From Photorhabdus khanii NC19 (lineage in GTDB: Bacteria > Pseudomonadota > Gammaproteobacteria > Enterobacterales > Enterobacteriaceae): a DNA stretch of 34,623 bases. The notes under the pieces are model-generated. The model saw nothing but the letters and a program-made list of their open reading frames with translations, was not told where the DNA came from and made no database searches. The stretch lies in NCBI RefSeq assembly GCF_000517265.1, contig NZ_AYSJ01000013.1, positions 701,734-736,356 of the forward strand, in the 5' to 3' direction. Below are positions 1-7,970 of the stretch, in pieces; the first letter of the stretch is position 1; every line of letters begins with the position of its first letter. The position numbers were made by a program, and so were the translations under genes.

Positions 1-659
1 TTTTTTATAAACTCACTTTTATTAGGGATATCTGCACCGTTTTGATTTTTTGCCAACCGGCTATTGGCATTATCTGTAGCCCTATTTGCTTCATCATGAG
101 CGTTTTTAGCCTCTACATTTGCCGTATTGGCAAAATCATATGCGCCCTTAACTGCTTTAGGAGTCGCAGCTAAGGTTTCATTCGCGCTATCAGTAGCACT
201 GCTTAACTGTACAATCCCCTTCTGGCTTAACGTAGCATCAGCAACGCTACTTAATTTACCTTCAGCCATTTTTCTAACATCGTTCACCGCTTTCGGCGTT
301 GCTGCCTGATCTTCTCTGTCAGAATTTGTCGCGTTGTTCAGTTGCGAAATGCCTTTCTGCGTAAGCGAAGCATCCGGAATTTCCGCCGTAATTTTTTGTT
401 TTAATGCCAAATCTAATTGCCCTACGAGTTTCTCAAGATCTCCATCATCAATAACATCTTCACCCGTTTTTTCTGCAATATATTTCCCAATCACCGCAGC
501 AATAATTGAGGATTGCCGCCAAACTTTATTGAGCTGTTCACTCCTTGCTATTCCTGATTTAAATCCCTCTTCAATAAAACCTAAACTTTCATATTCTTCT
601 TGCGATAATGTATTCGCGTTTTCGCCAGTGGCAAACGCTTTAAAGTCATTTTTAGCCAT
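1..659 (-). CDS. Phage tail fibre protein, N-terminal part (cut by window edge)
   Basis: The gene opens with ATG at 659 (MAKNDFKAF) and stays open to the window edge, so only about 219 N-terminal residues are visible. Two copies of a phage tail-fibre repeat are readable. The first has SLTQKGISQL followed by ATPKAV. The second has TLSQKGIVQL followed by ATPKAV. This pattern is typical of the phage_fiber_2 repeat in side tail fibres. A stretch rich in Ala, Asn and Asp (about residues 180-210) looks like a coiled-coil shaft. The ATG lies two bases after the stop of the DUF2612 gene, with GAGGG as ribosome binding site. Last position in the tail operon fits a receptor-binding fibre, which would set target range. 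The receptor-binding tip lies outside the window. Confidence 0.85.
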   Translation of the reverse strand, partial: MAKNDFKAFATGENANTLSQEEYESLGFIEEGFKSGIARSEQLNKVWRQSSIIAAVIGKYIAEKTGEDVIDDGDLEKLVGQLDLALKQKITAEIPDASLTQKGISQLNNATNSDREDQAATPKAVNDVRKMAEGKLSSVADATLSQKGIVQLSSATDSANETLAATPKAVKGAYDFANTANVEAKNAHDEANRATDNANSRLAKNQNGADIPNKSEFIK

Positions 660-661
660 TT

Positions 662-1234
662 CTAACCCTCAACGACATGGTAATTAACCGTTATTCCCAT
701 TGGTTTAATGGAGAGATAACCCTGACGGATAATTTCTTTGGTGATAGTACTAATTGATTTACCTTTTACAGTCACGGTAAATGACATATCCAAGTTATCT
801 TCAAAGGATATGGATATGTTATGGTTTGAATGAATAAAACTCAGGATGTGATTAAGTGATTCCCCCGTTCCATCCCAGTTGTTTTCCCCTATTTTGGCTT
901 TAATCACGATTCGGTAATTGTTATCATCCAAGTCGATATAACTTTTGTCACTATCAAACCGATCTTTCCATGTGCCGTAATCAAATCCTAATTCAGGAAT
1001 ATCAAAGGAAAAGTAATAGTATTCAATCGGAGCCTGGATTGTTCGGTTTCTCCCTACCCATTCGCCGATAATATCAAGCTGTTTACCCACCGCTTTATCA
1101 AGGTCAAAACTGCTAATCAGTAATTCATTTGTAAGTGCACTCTGGTTCAATATATCAGTAACCACTTCAAGCATTCTGACGTATTTTTTACCCTCCATGT
1201 GATACGCCGGAATCAGTTTCATATATTTATTCAT
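662..1234 (-). CDS. DUF2612-type phage baseplate protein
   Basis: The protein has 190 residues. The N-terminal half (residues about 10-65) has the pattern of DUF2612 phage proteins, with a helix-rich start and the LDIIGEWVGRNR segment. A small C-terminal domain follows. In contractile phages of this type the gene sits between baseplate J and the tail fibre, and the protein is thought to link wedge and fibre; that role is inferred from gene order. The ATG at 1234 overlaps the end of the baseplate J gene (stop at 1231), so the two are probably translationally coupled. No catalytic motif is visible. Confidence 0.75.
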   Translation of the reverse strand: MNKYMKLIPAYHMEGKKYVRMLEVVTDILNQSALTNELLISSFDLDKAVGKQLDIIGEWVGRNRTIQAPIEYYYFSFDIPELGFDYGTWKDRFDSDKSYIDLDDNNYRIVIKAKIGENNWDGTGESLNHILSFIHSNHNISISFEDNLDMSFTVTVKGKSISTITKEIIRQGYLSIKPMGITVNYHVVEG

Positions 1235-2424
1235 TTGAGCACCGTCACTATTTTTATATTTTCAGCTGAACAAGTCGGCGCTTCGTTAAAAGCAATGTTG
1301 ATGTTCACCGAATCTATTGTTGATGCTGTTTTACCGGCCATCACAGACAAGACTTCATATGTCTGGCTGCCGTTTTTATTGCACAAGTTTGCCGGAACAA
1401 ACAGGCGGGTAACATATATCCCATCACCAATGTAAAGTGAGTTGATATAGTCAGATATCTCTGTACGAATGCTATTCCCAATATCCGAGGTGTATCCGAC
1501 AAAGGGCCTAATCTGAATTTCAATGTAAATTGGCACCAGCGAAGGACGATAGAAGTTTATCGTTTTTTCATTGCCAGCACTGTCTGTGACAATTTCAGCA
1601 GTGGTGCCAAATGTCGGTATGCCCGGCGTTTTCTTTTTTAAGATGGTCTGAGCAATTTCTTTCGAGTCTCCACCATCAATCACAATGGCTATACTGTGCG
1701 CGGGTATGCCATTTTCGTCGGTTTGATCCGTGTCGTTGTCGTATCCCCGATAACGTGAGACGCCATGCAGGTTAGCAATCGCACCGATTAATCCATCCAT
1801 AATGGTTTGTGAAGGCAATGCGACTGAAACCGCCTGGCGTATTCGCAGTTCTGCATCGGATTCAATTCCCCGGCCAAGGGTGGCCGCAACAGGGTTTGTC
1901 ACTGTCTGCCAACCCAAGGTTGGCGTCGCAATCTGATTAACCGTGTGAGGCAGTGCGCCAATCGCGCCGGTCTGTTGACATATGGCCGTCACAATAGCCT
2001 GCCCGTGCGTGTCGATAATCACTTCATCAGGGAGTGACCAGGTGTTTCCAGCGTCGTCCCGAACGGATGCGTTGCGAATAACGGTTCCGGCCCGACCGGT
2101 TATCAATACATCCACCGTTGAGTTACTGGGGCTTTTTCTGGTAATGCCATTGATTTTGACACTGCGGGAAAGTCCTTCACCCACCGCAGTTGTCGGGCTA
2201 AATGAGTTGTAGGAAGCAATGGTGGCGTTGTTACAACCGTGAATAACGTACGCTATCAGCGACAGAAAAACCCCGTCTTTACTGTCAGATTCAACGTAAA
2301 TATCGTTCCCGTAGATGTCCCTGAATATCGCCTTCCAGCCATTTAAGATGGTTTGATAATCAGGCGCGTTGATCCCGTTTTTATCAATAGCAGGTAACAT
2401 TGAGGTGATAATACTTTCATACAT
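1231..2424 (-). CDS. Baseplate J-like wedge protein
   Basis: The protein has 397 residues and the layout of baseplate J / Mu gp47 proteins. An N-terminal segment (MLPAIDKNGINAPDYQTIL) leads into a helix that contacts the wedge. The middle region carries TAVGEGLSR and GRAGTVI, with ESDAELRIRQ at about 188-197. The C-terminal part has PVYIEIQI-like beta strands. J proteins form the baseplate wedge with the gp46/W-like protein, whose gene lies immediately upstream and overlaps this one (2417-2424). Length is normal for the family. The ATG at 2424 is the only start that fits the overlap. Confidence 0.9.
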   Translation of the reverse strand: MYESIITSMLPAIDKNGINAPDYQTILNGWKAIFRDIYGNDIYVESDSKDGVFLSLIAYVIHGCNNATIASYNSFSPTTAVGEGLSRSVKINGITRKSPSNSTVDVLITGRAGTVIRNASVRDDAGNTWSLPDEVIIDTHGQAIVTAICQQTGAIGALPHTVNQIATPTLGWQTVTNPVAATLGRGIESDAELRIRQAVSVALPSQTIMDGLIGAIANLHGVSRYRGYDNDTDQTDENGIPAHSIAIVIDGGDSKEIAQTILKKKTPGIPTFGTTAEIVTDSAGNEKTINFYRPSLVPIYIEIQIRPFVGYTSDIGNSIRTEISDYINSLYIGDGIYVTRLFVPANLCNKNGSQTYEVLSVMAGKTASTIDSVNINIAFNEAPTCSAENIKIVTVLK

Positions 2425-2764
2425 CAGCAGTTACTCCTGTCTGTCCATAAATCGTGTCAATCGTGGCGGTAATGGTGATTTTTCTTGTGTTGGGGTTTCT
2501 TTCACTACGGTAGTGGATAATTTCTGACACGCCCTGCGTTTGCAGTATTCGCTGTCTGATAATCAGGTCATAAAAACTTGATGTGCCTTTACCCAGTACT
2601 TTGTCGTAATCGGTTCCCTCCCGGTCATCAAGAAACCATTCGCCACTGCGCAACATCAGGCGGGTTTTCACCGCCTGCGCGACCGTTTCCGGTGAGTTGA
2701 TAAGAAAACTCGCTTCACCACGACCAAATACATAGTCGTTGTCAATTTCTCTTCTGTATCTCAT
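2417..2764 (-). CDS. Mu gp46 / gpW-like baseplate wedge protein
   Basis: A protein of 115 residues resembling the small baseplate wedge proteins of contractile tails (Mu gp46, P2 gpW, T4 gp25 group). It has an alternating helix and strand pattern with ETVAQAVKTRLMLRSGEWF at about residues 27-45 and a GTDYDKVLGKG segment after it. Its ATG overlaps the stop of the spike gene (ATGA at 2761-2764), and its end overlaps the start of baseplate J. In the assembled particle it should join the inner baseplate ring to the wedge. The family call rests on size, order and motif; I cannot choose between the named Pfam groups by eye. Confidence 0.8.
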   Translation of the reverse strand: MRYRREIDNDYVFGRGEASFLINSPETVAQAVKTRLMLRSGEWFLDDREGTDYDKVLGKGTSSFYDLIIRQRILQTQGVSEIIHYRSERNPNTRKITITATIDTIYGQTGVTADV

Positions 2765-3516
2765 TGCGGTTTCCTCGTGCTACCGCTACCGGTTTGTACA
2801 CCACCGTGCGTATGGTTCATCAGGCTTATGCCACCCGCGGTCAGATCTTTGTTCACCGTGACCGGGCCTTGCAGGGTTGCTGTACCGCCACCCGATCCCA
2901 TTCCCTGCGATAAGTTGCCGTTAATGGTGACGTTGCCATTCAGGGTGATTTCAGGTGAGGTGATTTCAGTACCGCCATGTGCAGTGGCAATGAGTTTCGC
3001 CGGTGTGATCACTGTGACATTATGGCTACCGGGATCGAGTTCGATATAAGCGGCGCCATCATCACTTCTTAGCTGCGCGGTGCTGATGCTGATATCGGCT
3101 ATTTTTTGTTGCTGGGATTGTGGGCCAATAATCGCAAATCCATCGGAGAGGTTGTGTTGCCGGGGATCTACCGGCTCTTGTACGCCGCCAGATTGCCACC
3201 AGTAATCAATACAGCGATCAGCAAATACAACCAGGCATTCATCACCCGCTTTTACCGGGAAGGTTAATGTCACTCCCCCGCCCCTTGGAAATATAACGGG
3301 CACATCGACCAGTAACGGCAAAGATACGGATTCCAGTTCACCGTCTTTTTTCCTGATTTTCCATCTGATAGCGGGTTGTGCTGTTACTGTGACCGCATCA
3401 GCGTTAAATGATTGAATAATGCAAGGTAAAGAGACATACAATCCGGCGCTAATGACCTCTTGCATAGAAAAAAAGACCGCTTCGGGCCTATTTAGTCGTT
3501 CATCAGTATTTATCAT
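2761..3516 (-). CDS. Gp138-type membrane-piercing needle (central spike)
   Basis: The protein has 251 residues. Residues about 25-120 form an OB-fold-like N-terminal domain of the Gp138 type, with GGGVTLTFPVKAGDECLVVF as its clearest stretch. A repetitive beta-rich region follows (ITLNGNVTINGNL, then VTVNKDLTAGG), as expected of a trimeric beta-helix needle. Near the C terminus is HTHGG, the HxH motif that binds an iron ion at the tip of phage spikes. This protein sits in the tail hub and punctures the outer membrane on sheath contraction. Its ATG overlaps the stop of the hub gene (ATGA at 3513-3516). The short C-terminal tail after the HxH motif is rich in Gly, Ser and Thr. Confidence 0.88.
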   Translation of the reverse strand: MINTDERLNRPEAVFFSMQEVISAGLYVSLPCIIQSFNADAVTVTAQPAIRWKIRKKDGELESVSLPLLVDVPVIFPRGGGVTLTFPVKAGDECLVVFADRCIDYWWQSGGVQEPVDPRQHNLSDGFAIIGPQSQQQKIADISISTAQLRSDDGAAYIELDPGSHNVTVITPAKLIATAHGGTEITSPEITLNGNVTINGNLSQGMGSGGGTATLQGPVTVNKDLTAGGISLMNHTHGGVQTGSGSTRKPQ

Positions 3517-4469
3517 CAGGTGGTTGCCTTATCTTTATTGCTCATTAATTTCTTCAGCAATGTGTGATCACTTTTCGCAACACACATCATCTCCATGTAC
3601 CAGTCAGTTCCGCGGGTGTCGCCGGAATAATTTACGCTGAAGACGATGTAATCACCGTCAGAATCCAATGCTGATGGTTGCTCTTTTGCATCTTTATGAT
3701 TGTCAGATTTAGGTGTTTCATCGCCAGAAGGCTCAACCGGCTTGATTGAACGATTATCCAGTCTGATTAATGTGCCGGGGCCGATATTGGGATTGATTAA
3801 GCATTTAACGTTAATACCGGCGCCGATGGTCTGTTCAGGCATACCAATCAGACCGGTTTTTAATGTGAGTACAACCGCCTCTGTCAGATATTTATTCCTG
3901 GGCACAATATGCAACTGGTTATCTTCGTAACGCCAGTTAGCGTCACATTGCTTTGCCAAATTAGAAACTTCATTACGGTGCATACCAAAAAGCACTTTTC
4001 CCCTGGGAGATGCTGATTTGCGGAATTCCGGGCGCAAACCGGCGGTAATGCCATATTTGGCAATATCACGCATCAGTAAATGGTCTAAGTCTGCTTGCGA
4101 ATATCCAGCGGCAATAGTGGTATTTACGGTCGCGTAATTGTGTGGCTCATCCCCATCCGCAGCCTGAATAACAACACAGGTATCGGTTGCGCTTTCTCTC
4201 TTCACATGTGTGTATTGGATTTGGCCTGAAAATATTTGTCCTGAATTCTCCTTATAGCCCGCTACAAATTTAATTGTTTTAAACTCATTTCGGCGTAATT
4301 TATTACTGGTTTCGTCATTGAGGTTATATATCGTGAAAACACCCGTAGCCGGATAGGAGTGTTCAGCTCTGTTGATATTAAATATGATTTTCAGGTTTGA
4401 TAAATCTACTTTTTCACCCTTTTCGTCTACAACGATAAGGTGGCATTCTCTTATCCATTGTTTTGACAT
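3516..4469 (-). CDS. Baseplate hub protein (gpD/gp27-like)
   Basis: The protein has 317 residues. The N-terminal third (IIFNINRAEHSYPATGVFTI) is the beta-rich start seen in hub proteins of simple contractile tails. A middle region with VVIQAADGDEPHNYATVN resembles the gp27/gpD fold. A linker rich in charged residues lies around 245-265. The gene lies between the plug and the needle genes, the usual place of the hub that joins the tube to the spike. The ATG at 4469 has AGGTGA as ribosome binding site about 4 bases upstream. The assignment is from order, size and pattern, not from catalytic residues. Confidence 0.75.
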   Translation of the reverse strand: MSKQWIRECHLIVVDEKGEKVDLSNLKIIFNINRAEHSYPATGVFTIYNLNDETSNKLRRNEFKTIKFVAGYKENSGQIFSGQIQYTHVKRESATDTCVVIQAADGDEPHNYATVNTTIAAGYSQADLDHLLMRDIAKYGITAGLRPEFRKSASPRGKVLFGMHRNEVSNLAKQCDANWRYEDNQLHIVPRNKYLTEAVVLTLKTGLIGMPEQTIGAGINVKCLINPNIGPGTLIRLDNRSIKPVEPSGDETPKSDNHKDAKEQPSALDSDGDYIVFSVNYSGDTRGTDWYMEMMCVAKSDHTLLKKLMSNKDKATT

Positions 4470-4491
4470 AATTCACCTAATTAACAGAAAC

Positions 4492-4512
4492 AAAAAAACC
4501 GCAATTAAGCGG
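4492..4512 (-). terminator. Possible weak intrinsic terminator between plug and hub genes
   Basis: Read on the minus strand, CCGC and GCGG arms flank a six-base loop and are followed by seven T. The stem has only four base pairs, so termination would be partial at best. It lies in the 131-base gap 4470-4600, the longest gap inside the baseplate genes, where I see no gene. Confidence 0.3.
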
Positions 4513-4600
4513 CACGTGTAATAAATCATAGGAAGTTAAAGGTTGTGGCTATAAAACTGCATCTTTCCCAAAAAGTGTATTATCCTCCATTTTTACCACG

Positions 4601-4906
4601 TTAACTTACTACAAAGTATAATCTATCCTCCTTACCAAGATTATTCCTGTAAGGTTTTTGCTGATTTATATCACCATAAAAGATTAATGAACCATTAAAA
4701 CCAAGATGACAATATTGTTCAAGCAGATTAACCCCAAAAACCAGCGGCAAGCCATTGATTATGGGTTCACTGTCCGGCGTCATAATATCTAATATCCAGC
4801 CCGCAATATCACGCCACATCAAACGCATTTTATAGTTAATTCCATTTAACTGAACATCAAATTGCTGGTTTTTAGGTGATAAAGGAATTTCTACAATCCC
4901 AGCCAT
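4601..4906 (-). CDS. Baseplate plug protein (DUF6983-like)
   Basis: A small beta-rich protein of 101 residues. It begins MAGIVEIPL and carries QQFDVQLNGINYKMRLMWRD, the pattern of the phage baseplate plug / DUF6983 group. Later PLVFGVNLLEQY is the typical hydrophobic stretch. Structural work on the small cyanophage Pam3 places such a protein inside the baseplate, between tube and hub. The gene overlaps the end of the Dit-like gene (4891-4906), and its ATG has GAGGT as ribosome binding site. Confidence is good because size, motif and position agree. Confidence 0.78.
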   Translation of the reverse strand: MAGIVEIPLSPKNQQFDVQLNGINYKMRLMWRDIAGWILDIMTPDSEPIINGLPLVFGVNLLEQYCHLGFNGSLIFYGDINQQKPYRNNLGKEDRLYFVVS

Positions 4907-5496
4907 TTTTTACCTCGTTCTATAATAAAGTCAAGAATTCTTTGTGGTAATGACGGCTTCACCGTGACTTTGGTTCCGACATTAACCACAGGTGCCGTAT
5001 CTTCAGAGTGTTTCATATTTTCCGCCGGCGCGGTCTTATTCGGCGATGTTTCAACAATCATAACTTCACGCAAGGTTAAAGTGACTGACAAAACGTTTTC
5101 ACTGGTTTTATCCGTTGTAACACTTATATTTTGAATTAGCATGTTGTTGTATAAACGTTTCCCTGTCGCAACATCAAAAGGTTTATATGATGATTTCAGA
5201 TCAAGCAACTGTTGATATACCGCACGCGGGTTGGTTCCCAGGCTCAATCCGGTAGCAATATCAAATACTTTTGTGGTATCCACAACATCAAGCAACGAAC
5301 CACCACCAGCAAAACCCAAGCTCATTATAACTTCTGATGGCGTGTCATAAGCATGATCGCTGATTGTCGCCCCTTGCTGGACCGGATGATCTGTTATATT
5401 GGATGTATCCGTATGGGTTTCTGAAATAACAACACTCGGTACAATGACACCTATTTTTCTCGTTTGCTGAGAAAACATGACTGATAATATATCCAT
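4891..5496 (-). CDS. Dit-like phage tail protein
   Basis: The protein has 201 residues with the N-terminal Dit-like tail domain. Readable landmarks are GVIVPSVVISETHTDTSNIT at residues about 17-36, ATISDHAYDTPSEVIMSLGF, and a long second half starting FDVATGKRLYNNMLIQNISV. Proteins of this type form the distal ring that joins tail tube and baseplate. The C-terminal 40 residues are basic and low in complexity. The ATG at 5496 follows GGTGAGAT, and the tape measure gene ends two bases upstream, so the genes are co-transcribed. Confidence 0.82.
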   Translation of the reverse strand: MDILSVMFSQQTRKIGVIVPSVVISETHTDTSNITDHPVQQGATISDHAYDTPSEVIMSLGFAGGGSLLDVVDTTKVFDIATGLSLGTNPRAVYQQLLDLKSSYKPFDVATGKRLYNNMLIQNISVTTDKTSENVLSVTLTLREVMIVETSPNKTAPAENMKHSEDTAPVVNVGTKVTVKPSLPQRILDFIIERGKKWLGL

Positions 5497-5498
5497 TG

Positions 5499-7268
5499 TT
5501 ATCTCACCTGTGTTTGCATATTTCGAAGTAGCATACTGTGAGTGCGTTCTACTGTTTCCCCAGTCAGTCTTGCTGCCTCTCTGGGAGATTCAACGCCATT
5601 AACCTCAATATGATAATTTACTTCCCCTATCCCCATCACATTATTACCAGCTGGTATTGGCGTATGCAGCAGTAAATGGGGAGTCATTACCTGATGATTC
5701 ATCATACTGTTGATATTTATCGCCGCACCACTGATTATTCGGGGATCAATCGAAATATTTTTCAAATAATGAGCGACATTATTCAGATGCCCGGCCAAGC
5801 CTGAAGGTTTATTCGCTGGCGGTGGCGCTCCGGTAATTGCCGCCCTGATCAGTTCAGGTGAATAAGGATTACCACCACTTTCTACTACCATCATGCTATC
5901 AATCAGCCTTTGCATCACATTAGGATCGGTGAGATCAATGAATGCATCCTTAGAAACTCCCATCATTTTAGACACGTTGGCAATATAAATTTTAGTCTTA
6001 TTGCCATCTTTTGATGGTGCCCATGTTGGGATAATACTTGCAATGGTCTGTAGCTTTTTTCCGGTAGTTTGACCACGAAAATAACGTCTCAACTGATGGG
6101 CTGCACCTTTTAATCCACTGTAGGCATCTGGATATTTAGCAAATCTGGGTTTTGGGTTATCTTCAAGTACCGCCCCTGTCTGATGTGCAAAATTCATATT
6201 TAATGGATTATTATTCCGTACCCCTCTGGATGACATTATTTTCTTTAATCTTGCCCCTGTAAGCTCACTGTTAAAAACATTTATCGACTGGTTAGCTGTA
6301 GCCATTAAACCATGATGAGCATCATGCTGTTTAACAACACCAGTCTTAAGATGATCTTTATTTAGTGGCTTGTTCTTTCGTTCCTTTTTCGTTTTACTTG
6401 ATTGGTCTGATACTTTAGCAGGAATATTATCAGTAACTTTTGGGCGGTGTCCTTTATCAATTATGGTTTTCCTGACATCAAGTTGTTGCTGGTATTTTTC
6501 ATACTTATCTTTGCTGAAAAACAGTGTCCAGTCAGAAGCAATATAGATCCCATGTGTTGACATCCAGCTATTCAGTTGCTCAGATGTTATAAGTGGTTTT
6601 TTATTTGCTTCATACTCTCTTCGCCGCCGCATTAGAGTTTCACCCACGTTTTCGTGATTTCTTTTTGCTTCTTCCTGTAATGCATTTAACCGATTATTAA
6701 AATCAAAGAGTATACCCAGAGTGATTTTTCTTCCTGTGAATTTCCACAATTCATTCAGTGTCGCCAATAAACCTTTCGCTGAGATTTCCCCTTTGTCTAA
6801 CCATTTGACTAATTCCTCAACGGCATTAAATATGTCATCACTATCAAGTGTGCCGGTGGATTGACCAGCACAATCCATTGGTGTTTTTAATAACTGTTCA
6901 CTTATCAATGAGACCAAAGAAGCCGTATTACAATGGTTGCTATTTGTATCACTGGCCTGAATGCCCATGTTGGGCAAAAGCCCCTCAACATTTGCCCCAA
7001 CCTGACTGACACCACCATCAATAGATTTAATTTTTTCAGTTGTTACGCCTGTTTTCTGCAATTGCCCACTGAGCTTATCCAGGCCGTTAGCGATTTGAGT
7101 GATAAAATTAACCACCGCTAATGTTGCGCTTTCAATTTCCGCCCGCATTTTAAGAACGTTAGACGTGACTTCCGTGATAACAGCCATGAATTTACGCTGC
7201 CCCACCTCGTCAATATCAAACCTAAGTGATACCAGGAAATCTTCAATTGTTTCAGTGTTATTGCTCAC
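5499..7268 (-). CDS. Tail tape measure protein with peptidoglycan-hydrolase-like domain
   Basis: The protein has 589 residues and uses a GTG start at 7268, which overlaps the end of the frameshifted chaperone frame (7258-7260). The N-terminal part (residues 1-330) is helical and charged, as in tape measure proteins. Residues about 348-470 form a separate domain with RGVRNNNPLNMNF, RFAKYPDAYSGLKGA, TIASIIPTWAP and VVESGGNP. This is the pattern of the P5-like virion lytic enzyme that opens the peptidoglycan layer. The C-terminal part ends with VNGVESPREAARLTGETVE, a motif seen at the end of tape measures. The protein is short for a myophage tape measure, so the tail should be short. Catalytic residues of the lytic domain cannot be named with confidence. 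Confidence 0.82.
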   Translation of the reverse strand: MSNNTETIEDFLVSLRFDIDEVGQRKFMAVITEVTSNVLKMRAEIESATLAVVNFITQIANGLDKLSGQLQKTGVTTEKIKSIDGGVSQVGANVEGLLPNMGIQASDTNSNHCNTASLVSLISEQLLKTPMDCAGQSTGTLDSDDIFNAVEELVKWLDKGEISAKGLLATLNELWKFTGRKITLGILFDFNNRLNALQEEAKRNHENVGETLMRRRREYEANKKPLITSEQLNSWMSTHGIYIASDWTLFFSKDKYEKYQQQLDVRKTIIDKGHRPKVTDNIPAKVSDQSSKTKKERKNKPLNKDHLKTGVVKQHDAHHGLMATANQSINVFNSELTGARLKKIMSSRGVRNNNPLNMNFAHQTGAVLEDNPKPRFAKYPDAYSGLKGAAHQLRRYFRGQTTGKKLQTIASIIPTWAPSKDGNKTKIYIANVSKMMGVSKDAFIDLTDPNVMQRLIDSMMVVESGGNPYSPELIRAAITGAPPPANKPSGLAGHLNNVAHYLKNISIDPRIISGAAININSMMNHQVMTPHLLLHTPIPAGNNVMGIGEVNYHIEVNGVESPREAARLTGETVERTHSMLLRNMQTQVR

Positions 7269-7871
7269 TTCGCCACCTCTCTATCATGGCCTCATTTTCT
7301 GATTTAACGTCAAGGGCATCATTCATCAGTGCAATATCAGCCAGGTCAAGAACGCCATCTTTCAAAGATTCATAACGGCACATCCCCGCAATGACCGGGC
7401 GTAACAGGTAATCACGCCCTTCCGGCAAGGTTTCAAAATTTAAGCTGGATTGTCCCGGGATTACACTACGCTCTCTAATGGGGCGGGAAAAAAATTTCCC
7501 AGTGAGTCTCTGATAATAAAACCCACAATTTTCAGCAACTCTAAGCCATTGATGTCATCGAACATCAATACCTGACCATTAGATTCATAAATCTTGCTCC
7601 AGATACCATTCTGTTCACGGGAAATTATTGATAAGCAAATGTCATTAATTTCATATCGGTTGGATTTTCCCAGTGCATTGATTGATTCAACCAGATAAGG
7701 CAGCAATTCTTCAAAGCTAGTCTCTCTTTCATCATTGTTGGCTGTAACAAGCTTTTTCATGAGCGGTCCAAGTGCCGGAATGGCTGGCGCCAAAGCCACT
7801 GCCAGATCCTGTTGCTGAAAAGCGTTCAGTTTGCCACCGCGATACTTTTTGCCGTCAATTTCAAATTCCAT
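7258..7871 (-). CDS. Tail assembly chaperone, predicted -1 frameshift fusion product (204 aa)
   Basis: The chaperone frame (ATG at 7871, stop at 7461) contains slippery bases at 7488-7497 close to its end. A -1 shift there leads into an open frame that continues to the TAA at 7258-7260. That second frame has no good start codon of its own near its beginning and reads as sensible protein (ETLPEGRDYLLRPVIAG, then LADIALMNDALD). It ends eleven bases into the tape measure gene. Paired short and frameshifted long chaperones directly before the tape measure are a conserved feature of long-tailed phages (lambda gpG and gpGT, P2 gpE and gpE+E'). The shift is read directly from the sequence; its use in the cell is inferred. 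The coordinates contain the join: the base at the slip site is read twice. Confidence 0.7.
7461..7871 (-). CDS. Tail assembly chaperone, unshifted product (136 aa)
   Basis: ATG at 7871 is preferred over an upstream GTG because AAGGGG lies five bases before it. The 136-residue product starts MEFEIDGKKYRGGKL and continues with FQQQDLAVALAPAIPALG, a pattern found in small tail assembly chaperones that bind the tape measure during tail assembly. It ends at TAA 7461-7463 shortly after a run of seven T. The position between the tube gene and the tape measure gene is the classical one. Most ribosomes would make this short form and a minority the longer fusion. Confidence 0.8.
   Translation of the reverse strand: MEFEIDGKKYRGGKLNAFQQQDLAVALAPAIPALGPLMKKLVTANNDERETSFEELLPYLVESINALGKSNRYEINDICLSIISREQNGIWSKIYESNGQVLMFDDINGLELLKIVGFIIRDSLGNFFPAPLESVV
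7488..7497 (-). promoter_or_regulatory. Slippery site for -1 ribosomal frameshifting
   Basis: In the zero frame of the chaperone gene the codons read GGA AAT TTT TTT. This contains the heptamer A-AAT-TTT at 7491-7497 and T-TTT-TTT at 7488-7494, both of the X-XXY-YYZ type. A -1 slip enters the open frame that runs to 7258. A C-rich stretch follows on the minus strand; I did not find a clear strong pseudoknot by eye. Confidence 0.7.
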
Positions 7872-7901
7872 GATCACCCCTTAAAACCTATCCGCAAAAT
7901 T

Positions 7902-7941
7902 GCTCAAGCCACCGAAATATAAGTCCAATGCTGGCTTGAGC
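7902..7941 (-). terminator. Hairpin between tube and chaperone genes, possible attenuator
   Basis: GCTCAAGCCA (7902-7911) pairs perfectly with TGGCTTGAGC (7932-7941) around a 20-base loop. On the minus strand only a short T-poor stretch (AATTTTG) follows, so this is more likely a partial terminator or RNA-processing hairpin than a full stop. It would lower expression of the chaperone and baseplate genes relative to the highly needed tube and sheath. Confidence 0.45.
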
Positions 7942-7970
7942 GTTATTTCAGCGTCTATGAAGTCAATTCG

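Noticed and set aside
7255..7460. A separate small gene between chaperone and tape measure
   Set aside because: The frame lacks a good start codon and ribosome binding site at its beginning and is reached exactly by a -1 slip from the chaperone gene, so it is better read as the fusion extension.
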